From: an uncultured bacterium
GTDB lineage: Bacteria; Vulcanimicrobiota; Xenobia; Xenobiales; Xenobiaceae
Assembly (NCBI GenBank): GCA_934636825.1
Contig: CAKUBG010000035.1
Coordinates: forward strand, 1 to 24,173
Length of the DNA: 24,173 nucleotides
Reading direction: 5' to 3'
This document shows, piece by piece, positions 14,678-22,371 of this stretch. The stretch's first letter is position 1, and the number at the start of each line of letters is the position of its first letter. Under the pieces are notes generated by a model. That model saw only the letters and a list, made by a program, of their open reading frames with translations, did not search any database and had not been told where the DNA came from. A program made the position numbers and the translations under genes.

Positions 14678-15976
14678 CTAATCGAGAATAACGCCTCGGG
14701 AAGCACTGAGAAAACGGATCTTTTGGAAAAGATCACGGCAAATACGCTCCCAAGTATAGCAAGCAGCAGTACGTTTACCCTCGGTACGCAAACTTTGATT
14801 TAATTTTTTGTCATTAGTCAAAGTCTGGACATACTCTACTATTTCCAAGGGATCTTCTGTTTCGACTACGGCGCTATTAACTAAAGTTTGCGCATAGTCT
14901 TCGCCTGTAGCTCCCACAAAGGCTAAACCTCCGCAAGCCATCACTTCCAAGCCTACTAAGCCAAAGGGCTCGTGACCGGAATTGGCCAAAACGCAATCCG
15001 ATCCGGAATAGAGCACATTGATAAAGTCTTCGGCTACGTAGAAGCAAAGCTCTAAGACGTCGTAGTCGCTCCAGCGAGCTAATTCAGCCAAAATATCTGC
15101 AGCAGCAGCTTTGGGTGGCAAGTGGATCTCTTTCCAACTCAGACCACACTTATCAGCTTGACTGCGCACTTCCTGGCGATGAGGTTCTTTTCCGCCTCTA
15201 ACTATAAAGGTAGGCTTGAGTCCTCGTTGCTTCATGGTAGCTACAGCTTTGACAGCCATTACCCAACGCTTATCTACGTCGTAACGACCGACTTTAGCTA
15301 CAAGTAAATCGGGGAAGATTTGGCGTAGCTTTTTGACAACATCCTGATCTATGGGAGTTTGCAAAAGCCGAGCGGGAATACCATTGTGCACCACTATAGG
15401 ATTGATACCCAAAGGCCACATACGGTGCTTCATATAGCGACTGACCGTAGTTAAAGCGCAAGATTGGTTTAATTTCAACCAATCAATACCTTTGAAACCA
15501 TACAAGTTGTTGGCATTCCAAATAATACCGACGCGATCTTCCAAGCAATGCTCTTTTAGAGCTTTTCTTAAGTTGATAACAGCCGGAATAGTTTGCCATT
15601 CTTCAGCCAGCACAATAGTGGTAATACCTTTTTTAGCAGCTGGAGCAATTACTTTTTCTACCAAAGCTGAAGGAATGGAATTGCCATAATCTTCAACTTT
15701 GGCATCTTCAGCTACGTAGCAGCCACCAGGATTGGCCGCGCTAATCCATTGGCACCAACGGTGTAAAACAAGCTTGCCTTGCTGCTCTTCAGAAGGCAAA
15801 CCGGGATCACCGATAAAGTAAAGGTGGGTCGTAAAGCCCATAGAGGACAAACAGTTGCAAAGTTCCTGAGCTCTTATACCAAGACCACCGGCCATGGAAA
15901 AGAGATCGGGCCCTTCGAAAGACAACATAACAAATTGAACTTTGTCTATGCTGAACATAGTCGGATCACTACACAT
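14678..15976 (-). CDS. GT4-family glycosyltransferase (glycogen synthase-like GT-B)
   Basis: A 432-residue GT-B glycosyltransferase. The N-terminal domain opens with VMLSFEGPDLFSMAGGLGIRAQEL (16-39), resembling the glycine-rich acceptor loop of starch/glycogen synthase relatives. VVHNGIP (195-201) marks the domain junction. The nucleotide-sugar half has VGRYDVDKRW and EPFGLVGLE (336-344), the E-x7-E motif of retaining GT4 enzymes. No signal peptide or membrane segment is visible, so it should act in the cytoplasm. Start ATG 15976 is preceded by no clear ribosome site, and ATG 15958 is an alternative. It ends 86 bp before the RsmI-like gene; no terminator is seen between them, so they could be co-transcribed. 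Donor and acceptor sugars cannot be told. Confidence 0.85.
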   Translation of the reverse strand: MCSDPTMFSIDKVQFVMLSFEGPDLFSMAGGLGIRAQELCNCLSSMGFTTHLYFIGDPGLPSEEQQGKLVLHRWCQWISAANPGGCYVAEDAKVEDYGNSIPSALVEKVIAPAAKKGITTIVLAEEWQTIPAVINLRKALKEHCLEDRVGIIWNANNLYGFKGIDWLKLNQSCALTTVSRYMKHRMWPLGINPIVVHNGIPARLLQTPIDQDVVKKLRQIFPDLLVAKVGRYDVDKRWVMAVKAVATMKQRGLKPTFIVRGGKEPHRQEVRSQADKCGLSWKEIHLPPKAAAADILAELARWSDYDVLELCFYVAEDFINVLYSGSDCVLANSGHEPFGLVGLEVMACGGLAFVGATGEDYAQTLVNSAVVETEDPLEIVEYVQTLTNDKKLNQSLRTEGKRTAACYTWERICRDLFQKIRFLSASRGVILD

Positions 15977-16172
15977 AAGGCCGACTTTTCTAAATGCGGC
16001 TAAGGCTATTCCTTCAAAAAAATACTTGCGTTTTCAACTTTTCGCCACAATAGTCAAAATATTAACAAACTGCCGCAAAATTAAAACAAAATTTAATTTT
16101 TGACGCAAAATTTCGGCTTTTTACATAAATAAAACAGCTATTTAAGTATATATTTTTGCCTAAAATATAACG

Positions 16173-16220
16173 AGGGCGAGAATTGCTTTTTATAAATACA
16201 AAGAAAACAATTTTCGCCCT
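16173..16220. terminator. Terminator between acidic-protein gene and glycosyltransferase
   Basis: AGGGCGAGAATTG (16173-16185) pairs with CAATTTTCGCCCT (16208-16220), 13 bp with one G:T position and a 22-nt loop. It ends the minus gene at 16295. It is the only feature I see in the 318-bp gap 15977-16294, which is otherwise AT-rich and presumably holds the promoter of the glycosyltransferase gene. Confidence 0.6.
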
Positions 16221-16294
16221 GCAGAAAGATCTTGCAGATAAACAGCATTCTTAGCTTAAACTAGGTTAAAAACTAGAATTACGCTGCATAAACC

Positions 16295-17020
16295 TTATTT
16301 TTTAGGCTCATCATCCTCTTCTTCGGGAGCTTCGCTGTCGTCTATAATTTCGAAAAATTCTTCCTCTTCGTCTTCATCATCGTCGCATTCATCATCACAA
16401 TCTTCGCAACCGCAGCCACATTTGTGGTGATGATTGGTGCGCAAGTCTACTTCGAAGAACTCTTCATCATCGTCATCTTCGTCGTCTTCATGATCGTGGC
16501 AACCGCAGCCGCAACCACAATCATCGTCGTCGCATTCATCATCTTCTTCGTCGTAGCAATTTTCCAAAGCTTCAGCAGCGCTCAGGCCTTCATCCAAAAC
16601 GCCGGTAAAACCAATCCAGTAGCTGCGCATAGTGCCCAAAACGATTTGTACGGCTAAATCCAAATCATCTTCGTCAATTTTCATATCTATGCCGAGCAAA
16701 ATATTTACCTTGAAGCTGACGATAGGATGTTCGGCTTCTAAATCTAAATCGAAATTACCAATTTCGATATCATTATTGGCTCTAACAATAAACTCACTTA
16801 AAGAGGCAACTTTGCTTTGAGGAATTTTCAGAGCGGAAATAGCGTGCAAAGTTACGCTGCAATCGCTAATAAAGAAAGAAATATCTATAGCGCTGCGTTT
16901 TTCCTCGGTAATTTGCTCTTTGAAAGAAAAGACACCGCTCTCTTCGTCAAAATGGAATTCTTGAGTGTTCTCTTTTAAGAATTCGTTGATAGTTTTGAAT
17001 AATTTTTTAAGCTTACCCAT
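16295..17020 (-). CDS. YbjN-like domain protein with duplicated acidic Cys/His-rich tail
   Basis: A 241-residue acidic protein. Residues 1-150 are a compact alpha/beta region with FHFDEESGVFSF, alternating strands and a hydrophobic helix, loosely like YbjN-type sensory domains; this is a weak resemblance. From 158 the chain becomes Asp/Glu-rich with two similar modules: CGCGCGCHDHEDDEDDDDEEFFEV (about 168-191) and HHHKCGCGCEDCDDECDDDEDEEEEFFEI (about 197-225). Each has a Cys-Gly-Cys-Gly-Cys run, an acidic run and the phrase EEFFE. Such clustered Cys, His and carboxylates suggest metal binding. No signal peptide is present. The start is ATG 17020, 6 nt after GGAGGAG. It stands alone with a following terminator. 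Metal buffering is inference; no named family is assigned. Confidence 0.75.
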   Translation of the reverse strand: MGKLKKLFKTINEFLKENTQEFHFDEESGVFSFKEQITEEKRSAIDISFFISDCSVTLHAISALKIPQSKVASLSEFIVRANNDIEIGNFDLDLEAEHPIVSFKVNILLGIDMKIDEDDLDLAVQIVLGTMRSYWIGFTGVLDEGLSAAEALENCYDEEDDECDDDDCGCGCGCHDHEDDEDDDDEEFFEVDLRTNHHHKCGCGCEDCDDECDDDEDEEEEFFEIIDDSEAPEEEDDEPKK

Positions 17021-17212
17021 ATCGCTCCTCCGCTGGATAAAAAAGTGCAAAAAGTCAGGGTCGATCCTAACATATCAAAGCTAAAAAAACAAATTACTAA
17101 AAATTGTCGCTAAGTCCGCCAAATCGAAGTTTTATTAACAAGCCATAGCCAATTTAGCTACAAATTCAGAGCGAAATTAATTATAGTTCGAGTTCGATTA
17201 TTTAGCCTACAA

Positions 17213-17830
17213 TTAGAAAGTGAAAGAATCGAAGAAAGCTTGACTGTAGCCGTCATTTGATTCGTAGGGCATAGAGCAGACGGAAAGCGTATAAACGGTA
17301 TCGCCATCTAAGCGGATCATAAAGTCCCATTCGGCTTCAGCAGTAGTAACTTTGTAAGTGCAGCCAGGGTAGCGAGCATTTTGGATGCGGCGTCTTTGGG
17401 AAACTTTACCATTAAGTTGACGACTGTTATTTTCCATATTGTCGAATAAAAATTCGTCCGGATCTTTAGTGCTAATAGAGCCGCCGCTAAACTGGGCTTG
17501 TTGCAATTTAAACATATGGAGCGGCTCATCAGTTTCAGTTTCCCAAGTTTCGGCAAAAGCGCCGCTGTAATTGGTGCGGTTGTAACGAGCTTGGTTAGGG
17601 AAACGTACCTTAAAACCGTTACCGTTAATTACTTGCCAAGAGGAAGCATTTACACTTGCGCTATTGTCGGCAGCCCTATCTTCCTGAGCTAAAAGCGAAC
17701 AATATGGCGCCTTAGCAATATTCTGGCCTAATATGTTGCCTTCCAAGTTGGGCTGACTCCAAGCAGTTCCAGTTTGAAGAAGACAAAAAATACTAGTTAC
17801 AAGAGCTGCTTTACCGATAATAGCTTTCAC
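17213..17830 (-). CDS. Secreted protein of unknown function
   Basis: A 205-residue protein with a Sec signal peptide (MKAIIGKAALVTSIFCLLQTGTAWS, probable cleavage after AWS) and no lipobox, so it is likely periplasmic. The mature part begins with a flexible region, then a beta-rich domain with the lines SWQVINGNGFKVRFP and a closing FFDSFTF. Repeated F-x-V-x-F-P and final SF(T)F strands recall small periplasmic PsbP/DcrB-like folds, but I do not claim that family. Cysteines 44, 156 and 189 may allow a disulfide. The start codon is GTG 17830 with CGGAGCG about 8 nt upstream. It is separated from the acidic-protein gene by about 190 bp, so it is probably its own transcript. Confidence 0.7.
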   Translation of the reverse strand: MKAIIGKAALVTSIFCLLQTGTAWSQPNLEGNILGQNIAKAPYCSLLAQEDRAADNSASVNASSWQVINGNGFKVRFPNQARYNRTNYSGAFAETWETETDEPLHMFKLQQAQFSGGSISTKDPDEFLFDNMENNSRQLNGKVSQRRRIQNARYPGCTYKVTTAEAEWDFMIRLDGDTVYTLSVCSMPYESNDGYSQAFFDSFTF

Positions 17831-17981
17831 AGTTTTACGCTCCGATTTTTCTACAAAAATTGAGGCTTGGCGCCACTTACACTTAACCTAGCCAACGTAT
17901 TGTGCCGGTTCTAGAAAAACTAGGGCAAAGCCTTGCATATATAGAAAAATAGCCCAATTCGCAGAGAAAAACGAGAGAAAA

Positions 17982-19277
17982 ATGGACACTTCATTTATAA
18001 GTAAGCATAAAAAGATCATCTTCTGCTGGGTAGTGCTGGCCTTTTTAAGTTTTGTAGGCTGGCTACTCCACCCTCAATTGGCTCAATTCTTAAGCGATCC
18101 GGCAACTAACGGCGGCGGTTATGATTTCTTCCACTACTATGCTTCCGTAAAAGCATTGCAAGATGGGGCGGCCAATATTTACGATCCGCAGCTTATGAAG
18201 GAATACTCACTAGCTCTTTCGGAAGGGCGCTGGGCCGTTTTTGATAATCATCCTCTGCCCTTCTATCTATTATATATTCCCTTTACGCAAGGCAGCTTAG
18301 CTAATAGCTACATAAAACACGCTTTTTGGCAATTTTTCCTTTACGCAGCCGGCCTACTCTTACTTTGCCGCCATTTCTTGGCCGACAGCGACAAAAAGAT
18401 CGCTTGGCTCACTTGGGCTTTATTAACTGTAGGTAGCTTTAGCTGGGGCATCTGGCTAGACAACTTCCTTTTAGGCCAAGTGGGCGGTTTATTTTTCTTC
18501 AGCTTGGCAACTGTAGTTGTCTGCACTTGGAAAAAGCAAGATTTTCTCTGCGGTTTAGCTTTAGCCATAGCCATTTTGCTGAAGCTGTATCCAGCTTTAC
18601 TTATAGTTTGGCTTTTAGCCAAGCGACGTTATAAAGCTGTCGGCTACTGCGTATTTACTTTAGCTATGCTAGCTCTTTCGGCCGGCTTACAGTGGGGCTT
18701 TTTCCGCTTCAGCCAATACGCGCAATTTTTATTGACTGAGCAAAGCTACCAAGAAGTAGCTTCCAATCAGTCGCTTATGACTTTAGTTAACGCTTGCTTA
18801 TATGACGTTTCGCCGCTTGCAATTAAGCTTATCAATGTAGCTTTGCTAGCCGTTGGCGCTGTCTTCTTGTGGTATAACGGTGTTAAAGTGCAAAGCGCCG
18901 AAATAGCTAGCGAGCAAACAAGTGGAAGCGACAATTTTACATTATTGGCGCTAGATTATTCAACTTGGATTTTACTTATGCTTATGTTGTCTCCTCTATC
19001 GTGGAGCCATCATCACTTAGCGCTGCTTATTCCATTTTTGGCGATCATAGCTGCCTTACACAACGGCAGCTTGCCTAATGCTAGCAATTTACTTTGGGCA
19101 GCGCTAGCTATTGGCTGTGCGCTCTTTGTAATTGACGGCGAAACCTTACATGGCCCAATCGGTAGTATTTTGTACATTTTGTTTTATATAGCTTTTTACT
19201 ATAAGTTGGTGCTGCTCCTTATGGCTATCTGGGAAGGGCTGCTGGTTTGGGCTATTAGGAAGAAAGGTGGCGAATAA
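17982..19277 (+). CDS. GT87 (DUF2029)-type membrane glycosyltransferase
   Basis: A 431-residue integral membrane protein with about ten hydrophobic segments. GGGYDFFHYYASVKAL (44-59) places acidic Asp48 in the first outer loop, where GT-C glycosyltransferases have their catalytic Asp. LLGQVGGLFFFSLAT, ALAIAILLKLYPALLIVWLL and the long SWSHHHLALLIPFLA stretch fit the GT87 family, which includes polyprenol-phosphate-mannose-dependent mannosyltransferases. It would transfer a lipid-linked sugar on the periplasmic side of the inner membrane. Upstream there is no strong ribosome site (only a GAGAGAAA stretch). It is the only plus-strand gene between 11059 and 21507. The lipid donor and acceptor are unknown. 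Confidence 0.8.
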   Translation: MDTSFISKHKKIIFCWVVLAFLSFVGWLLHPQLAQFLSDPATNGGGYDFFHYYASVKALQDGAANIYDPQLMKEYSLALSEGRWAVFDNHPLPFYLLYIPFTQGSLANSYIKHAFWQFFLYAAGLLLLCRHFLADSDKKIAWLTWALLTVGSFSWGIWLDNFLLGQVGGLFFFSLATVVVCTWKKQDFLCGLALAIAILLKLYPALLIVWLLAKRRYKAVGYCVFTLAMLALSAGLQWGFFRFSQYAQFLLTEQSYQEVASNQSLMTLVNACLYDVSPLAIKLINVALLAVGAVFLWYNGVKVQSAEIASEQTSGSDNFTLLALDYSTWILLMLMLSPLSWSHHHLALLIPFLAIIAALHNGSLPNASNLLWAALAIGCALFVIDGETLHGPIGSILYILFYIAFYYKLVLLLMAIWEGLLVWAIRKKGGE

Positions 19278-19279
19278 TA

Positions 19280-19330
19280 AAATCAGCCGCCCGTATAGTT
19301 GCAAATACACTCTATATAAGCGGCTGATTT
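19280..19330. terminator. Terminator shared by GT87 gene and lipoprotein gene
   Basis: AAATCAGCCGC (19280-19290) and GCGGCTGATTT (19320-19330) form a perfect 11-bp stem with a 29-nt loop. It lies between the convergent ends at 19277 and 19356 and has T-rich sequence after the stem on the + strand. Confidence 0.7.
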
Positions 19331-19355
19331 AGCTTATTTTTACTTTTTATTATGA

Positions 19356-19970
19356 TTAAAAGTTTAAGACTTTGGTCACTTCTTGTTTTATAGCTAGCTT
19401 AAATTCTTTTTGCTCTTGGCCTTTTTCCAGCATGGAAAGTTTCCATTCGTTGCCTTCTTTGCGGAAGTAAATATTGTGAATGGAAGCTTTCTTACCGGAA
19501 GGATCTATTACTAAGCCAAGCTTTTGAGCCGGAGTGCGTTCTAGCATTTTTATAAAATCGTCAAAAGTTTTGCCATTAGCTTCTAACATTTTGTTTATAT
19601 TTTTCTGAGCCATCTTTCTGGCATTTTGGTTCATAGGTGAATTGGAAATATTAGCTTCGCTTTCCCAGCGTTCAATAAATGTTTGCGTCAGCATTTGCTT
19701 TTCTTTAGAATTTAAGTGGCGACCACGTTCGGCAGCAGCTTCAACCACTGCGTTGGTAAAAAGCTTGGCAGCAATTTTTTTGTCATGTCGGCTGAAAAAC
19801 GTCACCGGAGCTTGTTCGGCGTCGTCGTTGTAAACGCAAAGGCAAAAATTTTTGAAAGTTTCACGAACAGCTTTTTCATCTTCTGTGTCTTTCACGCCAG
19901 AACAAGCGCTGACAATTAAAAGCAGAAACATCAGCCCCGCAATTGCAGTTAGTTTATTTAGCTCTTTCAC
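19356..19970 (-). CDS. Lipoprotein of unknown function (DUF4878-like layout)
   Basis: A 204-residue protein starting at GTG 19970. A short basic start (VKELNKL), a hydrophobic stretch and the lipobox VSAC give a lipoprotein signal. GAGGAA lies 7-8 nt ahead of the GTG; an ATG at 20006 would add 12 residues before a complete signal and has no ribosome site. The mature part is helical and basic, with EKAVRETFKNFCLCVYNDDAEQA near the start and a C-terminal SIHNIYFRKEGNEWKLSM strand pair. That order (helix, then a strand with G-x-E-W-K-L) resembles the cystatin/NTF2-like lipoproteins grouped as DUF4878, but the match is only by pattern. Orientation is convergent with the GT87 gene. Role unknown. 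Confidence 0.65.
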   Translation of the reverse strand: MKELNKLTAIAGLMFLLLIVSACSGVKDTEDEKAVRETFKNFCLCVYNDDAEQAPVTFFSRHDKKIAAKLFTNAVVEAAAERGRHLNSKEKQMLTQTFIERWESEANISNSPMNQNARKMAQKNINKMLEANGKTFDDFIKMLERTPAQKLGLVIDPSGKKASIHNIYFRKEGNEWKLSMLEKGQEQKEFKLAIKQEVTKVLNF

Positions 19971-20131
19971 AACTTTATTCCTCGAATCTAGTCCATTATA
20001 TAACATCTAACCTCAAGCACTGTGGATTTCGCCGTAATGTTCTTTGTCCCCCTACCAAAAGATAGGACAAATATTAAGGAAATCTGGTCTAAAATATGCA
20101 CACAATAGACTTTTTGTACAACTGAACATAG

Positions 20132-20173
20132 AGATGCTTTTACTATCTTAGAAAACGACTACTAAAAGCATCT
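20132..20173 (-). terminator. Terminator overlapping the end of the cupin gene
   Basis: AGATGCTTTTA (20132-20142) and TAAAAGCATCT (20163-20173) pair over 11 bp. The upstream arm lies inside the last codons of the cupin gene, whose stop at 20148-20150 falls in the 20-nt loop. Confidence 0.5.
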
Positions 20174-20477
20174 TAAATTGCTCTTTAGCATATACTGCGT
20201 GAGGGTGTTTGGCAGGCATAACAATCGATTCGCCTTCGTGCAATTGGTAGTCAATACCGTCAACGGTAATTTTACCTATACCGTCGAGACAAGTAACAAA
20301 AGCGTCTCCATCGGATTCATGGGTACTAATTTCTTCATCTTTGTCGAAAGCAAACAAAGTTACGCTAACATAACCATTTTGAGCCAGTGTTTTGCTGACA
20401 ACTTGACCAAGCTGGTACGAGACTTGCTCTTTTAAGGTGAGGACTTCAGCTTGGCTAATATTCTTAATTTTGTTCAT
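20148..20477 (-). CDS. Cupin-domain protein
   Basis: A 109-residue single-domain cupin. DAFVTCLDGIGKITVDGIDYQLHEGESIVMPAKHPHAVYAKEQ contains the G(x)5-H-x-H-like and G(x)5-P(x)2-H(x)3 elements: His53 (STHESDGD), Glu and the later PHAVYA His are candidate metal ligands. The start ATG 20477 has AGGAGG upstream. It follows the 4Fe-4S protein gene by 48 bp in the same direction, and this pair beside a Crp/Fnr regulator recurs in anaerobes near hybrid-cluster-protein or stress genes. A binding or sensing role for a small metabolite or metal is likely; the exact function is unknown. The end of the gene doubles as a terminator arm. Confidence 0.85.
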   Translation of the reverse strand: MNKIKNISQAEVLTLKEQVSYQLGQVVSKTLAQNGYVSVTLFAFDKDEEISTHESDGDAFVTCLDGIGKITVDGIDYQLHEGESIVMPAKHPHAVYAKEQFKMLLVVVF

Positions 20478-20525
20478 GATTCTGCCTCCTATGCTGCTAC
20501 ATGTTTTAATGTGTTAAAAATTGTA

Positions 20526-21419
20526 CTAACTTTGCTCTAAAATGCGGCCGTCAACTGAAATGGTAACTACTTGCCAAGGGATAAACTTGCTGCTATTTTT
20601 CAGCGCTGTAATAGTTGCTTGCTCCAAACCGCCGCAGCAAGGTACTTCCATGCGCAAAACTGTTACGCTTTTAATATCGTTGTTGGCAATAATTTGCTGC
20701 AACTTTTCGACGTACTCTGCCGGATCAAGTTTAGGGCAACCAATAATGGTAACTTTGCCTTTCATAAAATCTTGGTGAATATTGGCATAAGCATAAGCTG
20801 TGCAATCAGCTGCGATAAGTAATTTGGCTCCTTGAAAATAAGGCGCTTTAATAGGAACTAAACGAATTTGGCAGGGCCATTGAGCTAATTGGGCCATAGG
20901 TTTAATAGGGCTAGAAACTGTAGCTTGGAAATTTTCCCTATCGACACTGGCTTCCATCTGGCGCTTTATAGCTCGAGCCATCTTTCCAGGGCAGCCGCCG
21001 ACACGACCTGCTGGATTTAAGCCACCAACTTTGCAGCTGCCAGACTTGCTAACTCCAGGATCAAGGCTTATACAATTGCCGCCTACTCCGGCAGCTAAAC
21101 CAGACCGCAAGGTAATCTTAGTGGCAACTTGATCCGACTCAGCTTGAGAAGTATTCGAAGCATTTTGTCCTTTTGCGCTTTTATTTTGTTGATTAGCTAA
21201 AACGGCTGCTTCATCATAGGCGGCTGCCTCGCGCTCAACAAAGCTGATAGCGCCAGTTGGGCAAGTGGGCAAACAGTCGCCTAAGCCGTCGCAATAATCG
21301 TCGCGCAACAATTTGGCCTTGCCGTCTACTAAACCGATAGCACCTTCATGACAAGCGCTTACACACGCGCCGCAACCATTGCATTTGTCTTGGTCGATGT
21401 GAATAATCTTTCTAATCAT
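20526..21419 (-). CDS. 4Fe-4S dicluster protein with C-terminal Cys-rich domain
   Basis: A 297-residue iron-sulfur protein. The first cluster motif is CNGCGACVSAC (C13, C16, C19, C23); the second is CDGLGDCLPTCP (C43, C49, C53), with the spacing known for the CDGLG type. A Ser/Gln-rich linker with extra Cys leads to GGCPGKMARAI, then a conserved C-terminal domain: QLAQWPCQIRLVPI, LIAADCTAYAYANIHQDF, IIGCPKLDPAEYVEKL and RMEVPCCGG (257-264). This family is found in strict anaerobes beside a cupin and a Crp/Fnr regulator. The conserved Cys in the C-terminal domain suggest another cluster or redox function. The start has GGAGG nine nt upstream. Divergent from the regulator, with a shared 87-bp control region. 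Role in oxidative or nitrosative stress is inference. Confidence 0.85.
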   Translation of the reverse strand: MIRKIIHIDQDKCNGCGACVSACHEGAIGLVDGKAKLLRDDYCDGLGDCLPTCPTGAISFVEREAAAYDEAAVLANQQNKSAKGQNASNTSQAESDQVATKITLRSGLAAGVGGNCISLDPGVSKSGSCKVGGLNPAGRVGGCPGKMARAIKRQMEASVDRENFQATVSSPIKPMAQLAQWPCQIRLVPIKAPYFQGAKLLIAADCTAYAYANIHQDFMKGKVTIIGCPKLDPAEYVEKLQQIIANNDIKSVTVLRMEVPCCGGLEQATITALKNSSKFIPWQVVTISVDGRILEQS

Positions 21420-21443
21420 CTTTTTTTGCCTCCGTTTCCTTGA

Positions 21444-21475
21444 TTTCTTGGCTAAAGTCTATTACAACCAAGAAA
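21444..21475. promoter_or_regulatory. Dyad TTTCTTGG-N16-CCAAGAAA between divergent genes
   Basis: Two 8-bp arms (21444-21451, 21468-21475) are perfect inverted repeats 16 bp apart. They lie in the 87-bp gap between the 4Fe-4S gene and the Crp/Fnr gene, a natural place for an operator. They could also be a transcript hairpin. Confidence 0.4.
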
Positions 21476-21483
21476 AGAAATCG

Positions 21484-21497
21484 GTGGTTATAACCAC
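21484..21497. promoter_or_regulatory. Perfect palindrome GTGGTTATAACCAC before the Crp/Fnr gene
   Basis: A 14-bp perfect palindrome ends only 9 bp before the ATG at 21507, where a ribosome site would be; none is visible. Dimeric Crp/Fnr proteins bind such two-fold sites, so autoregulation is plausible. It does not match the FNR consensus TTGAT-N4-ATCAA. Confidence 0.5.
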
Positions 21498-21506
21498 GAA
21501 AAAAAA

Positions 21507-22148
21507 ATGAAAAGATTAACTTCACCTATATTTATTCACATAGATGAACAAGAATTACTAGATATGCAATTCGGATTAAGACGAGGCAGCTTTAGTAAAG
21601 GCGCTGTGATTTTTCGTTACGGACAGATAATCAGCGAACTTGGTATAGTAGTTAAAGGCAGCGTCAATATCGAAAGCTTAGATTTAGCTGGCGGCAAAAC
21701 CATTTTAAGCCATATTGGAATAGGTCAAATTTTTGCCGAAACTTACGCTTTTTGCCATGAACCTATGATGGTAGAAGCCATTGCTGCCGAAGAAAGCGAA
21801 ATATTATTCGTAAATATAAAAGCGTTGCTAAATAACCATAATAGCAGCCGCTCCTGGTATATAAAGTTGTTGAAAAATTTGCTTAATATTGCCGCCCACA
21901 AAAACTTGACGCTTTCTAACCGTATTTTTTGTACTGCACCTAAAACTATTAGAGGGCGCTTGCTTACCTATTTAGCAAATTTATCAGCAAAACAAAAGAG
22001 CCAAACTTTGACGCTGCCTTTTAATCGGCAGCAACTGGCTGATTATCTAAACTTAGATCGCAGCGCCTTATCAAAAGAACTAGGCAAAATGCGCGACGAA
22101 GGCTTAATAAGCTTTCATAAAAACGTCATAACTTTGCTGCAACAATAA
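21507..22148 (+). CDS. Crp/Fnr-family transcriptional regulator
   Basis: A 213-residue regulator. The N-terminal cyclic-nucleotide-like domain has FSKGAVIFRYGQIISELGIVVKGSVNI and GIGQIFAETYAF; the C-terminal HTH runs QQLADYLNLDRSALSKELGKMRDEGLI (about 173-199). The GEL-type and FNR Cys residues are not evident, so it probably senses neither cAMP in the E. coli way nor oxygen through an FNR cluster; a heme, small-molecule or redox sensor of the HcpR-like kind is possible. It is transcribed away from the 4Fe-4S/cupin pair and has two dyads in front of it. No ribosome site is seen upstream, only an A8 stretch. Its target is likely the divergent pair and itself; this is inference from position. 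Confidence 0.88.
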   Translation: MKRLTSPIFIHIDEQELLDMQFGLRRGSFSKGAVIFRYGQIISELGIVVKGSVNIESLDLAGGKTILSHIGIGQIFAETYAFCHEPMMVEAIAAEESEILFVNIKALLNNHNSSRSWYIKLLKNLLNIAAHKNLTLSNRIFCTAPKTIRGRLLTYLANLSAKQKSQTLTLPFNRQQLADYLNLDRSALSKELGKMRDEGLISFHKNVITLLQQ

Positions 22149-22312
22149 TTGGCGACGTACGTTTTGGGGCTGTCACAGCCGTATTAGGTTTTCTTCAACT
22201 TGATATAAAGATGCAAAGTTATCACAGGATTTTTTCTGTTCTTCTAGCCTAAGGGCGTTATCTTTAGCTTGAGTTTCTCTTTGCACTTGTACTACTCTTC
22301 TAATTAATATGC

Positions 22313-22356
22313 CCCTCAAATTTTTAATGGCAATAATTTTTAGTGCAATTTGAGGG
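22313..22356. terminator. Terminator between Crp/Fnr and flavin reductase-like genes
   Basis: CCCTCAAATT (22313-22322) and AATTTGAGGG (22347-22356) form a perfect 10-bp stem with an AT-rich 24-nt loop. It follows the flavin reductase-like stop on the minus strand by 16 nt. Confidence 0.6.
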
Positions 22357-22371
22357 ACATTTAAGCCTTGT

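Noticed and set aside
16317..16560. Repeated cat/gaa triplets suggesting a CRISPR or microsatellite array
   Set aside because: The repetition follows from Asp/Glu codons of the acidic tail; there are no regular spacers.
16424..16657. A 77-codon plus-strand frame rich in Ile/Val/Ala that looks membrane-like
   Set aside because: It is the antisense reading of the Asp/Glu-rich tail, where GAC/GAA codons read back as hydrophobic ones; no independent support.
21484..21497. Reading the palindrome as a standard FNR box
   Set aside because: It lacks TTGAT-N4-ATCAA, so only a general Crp/Fnr-type operator is proposed.
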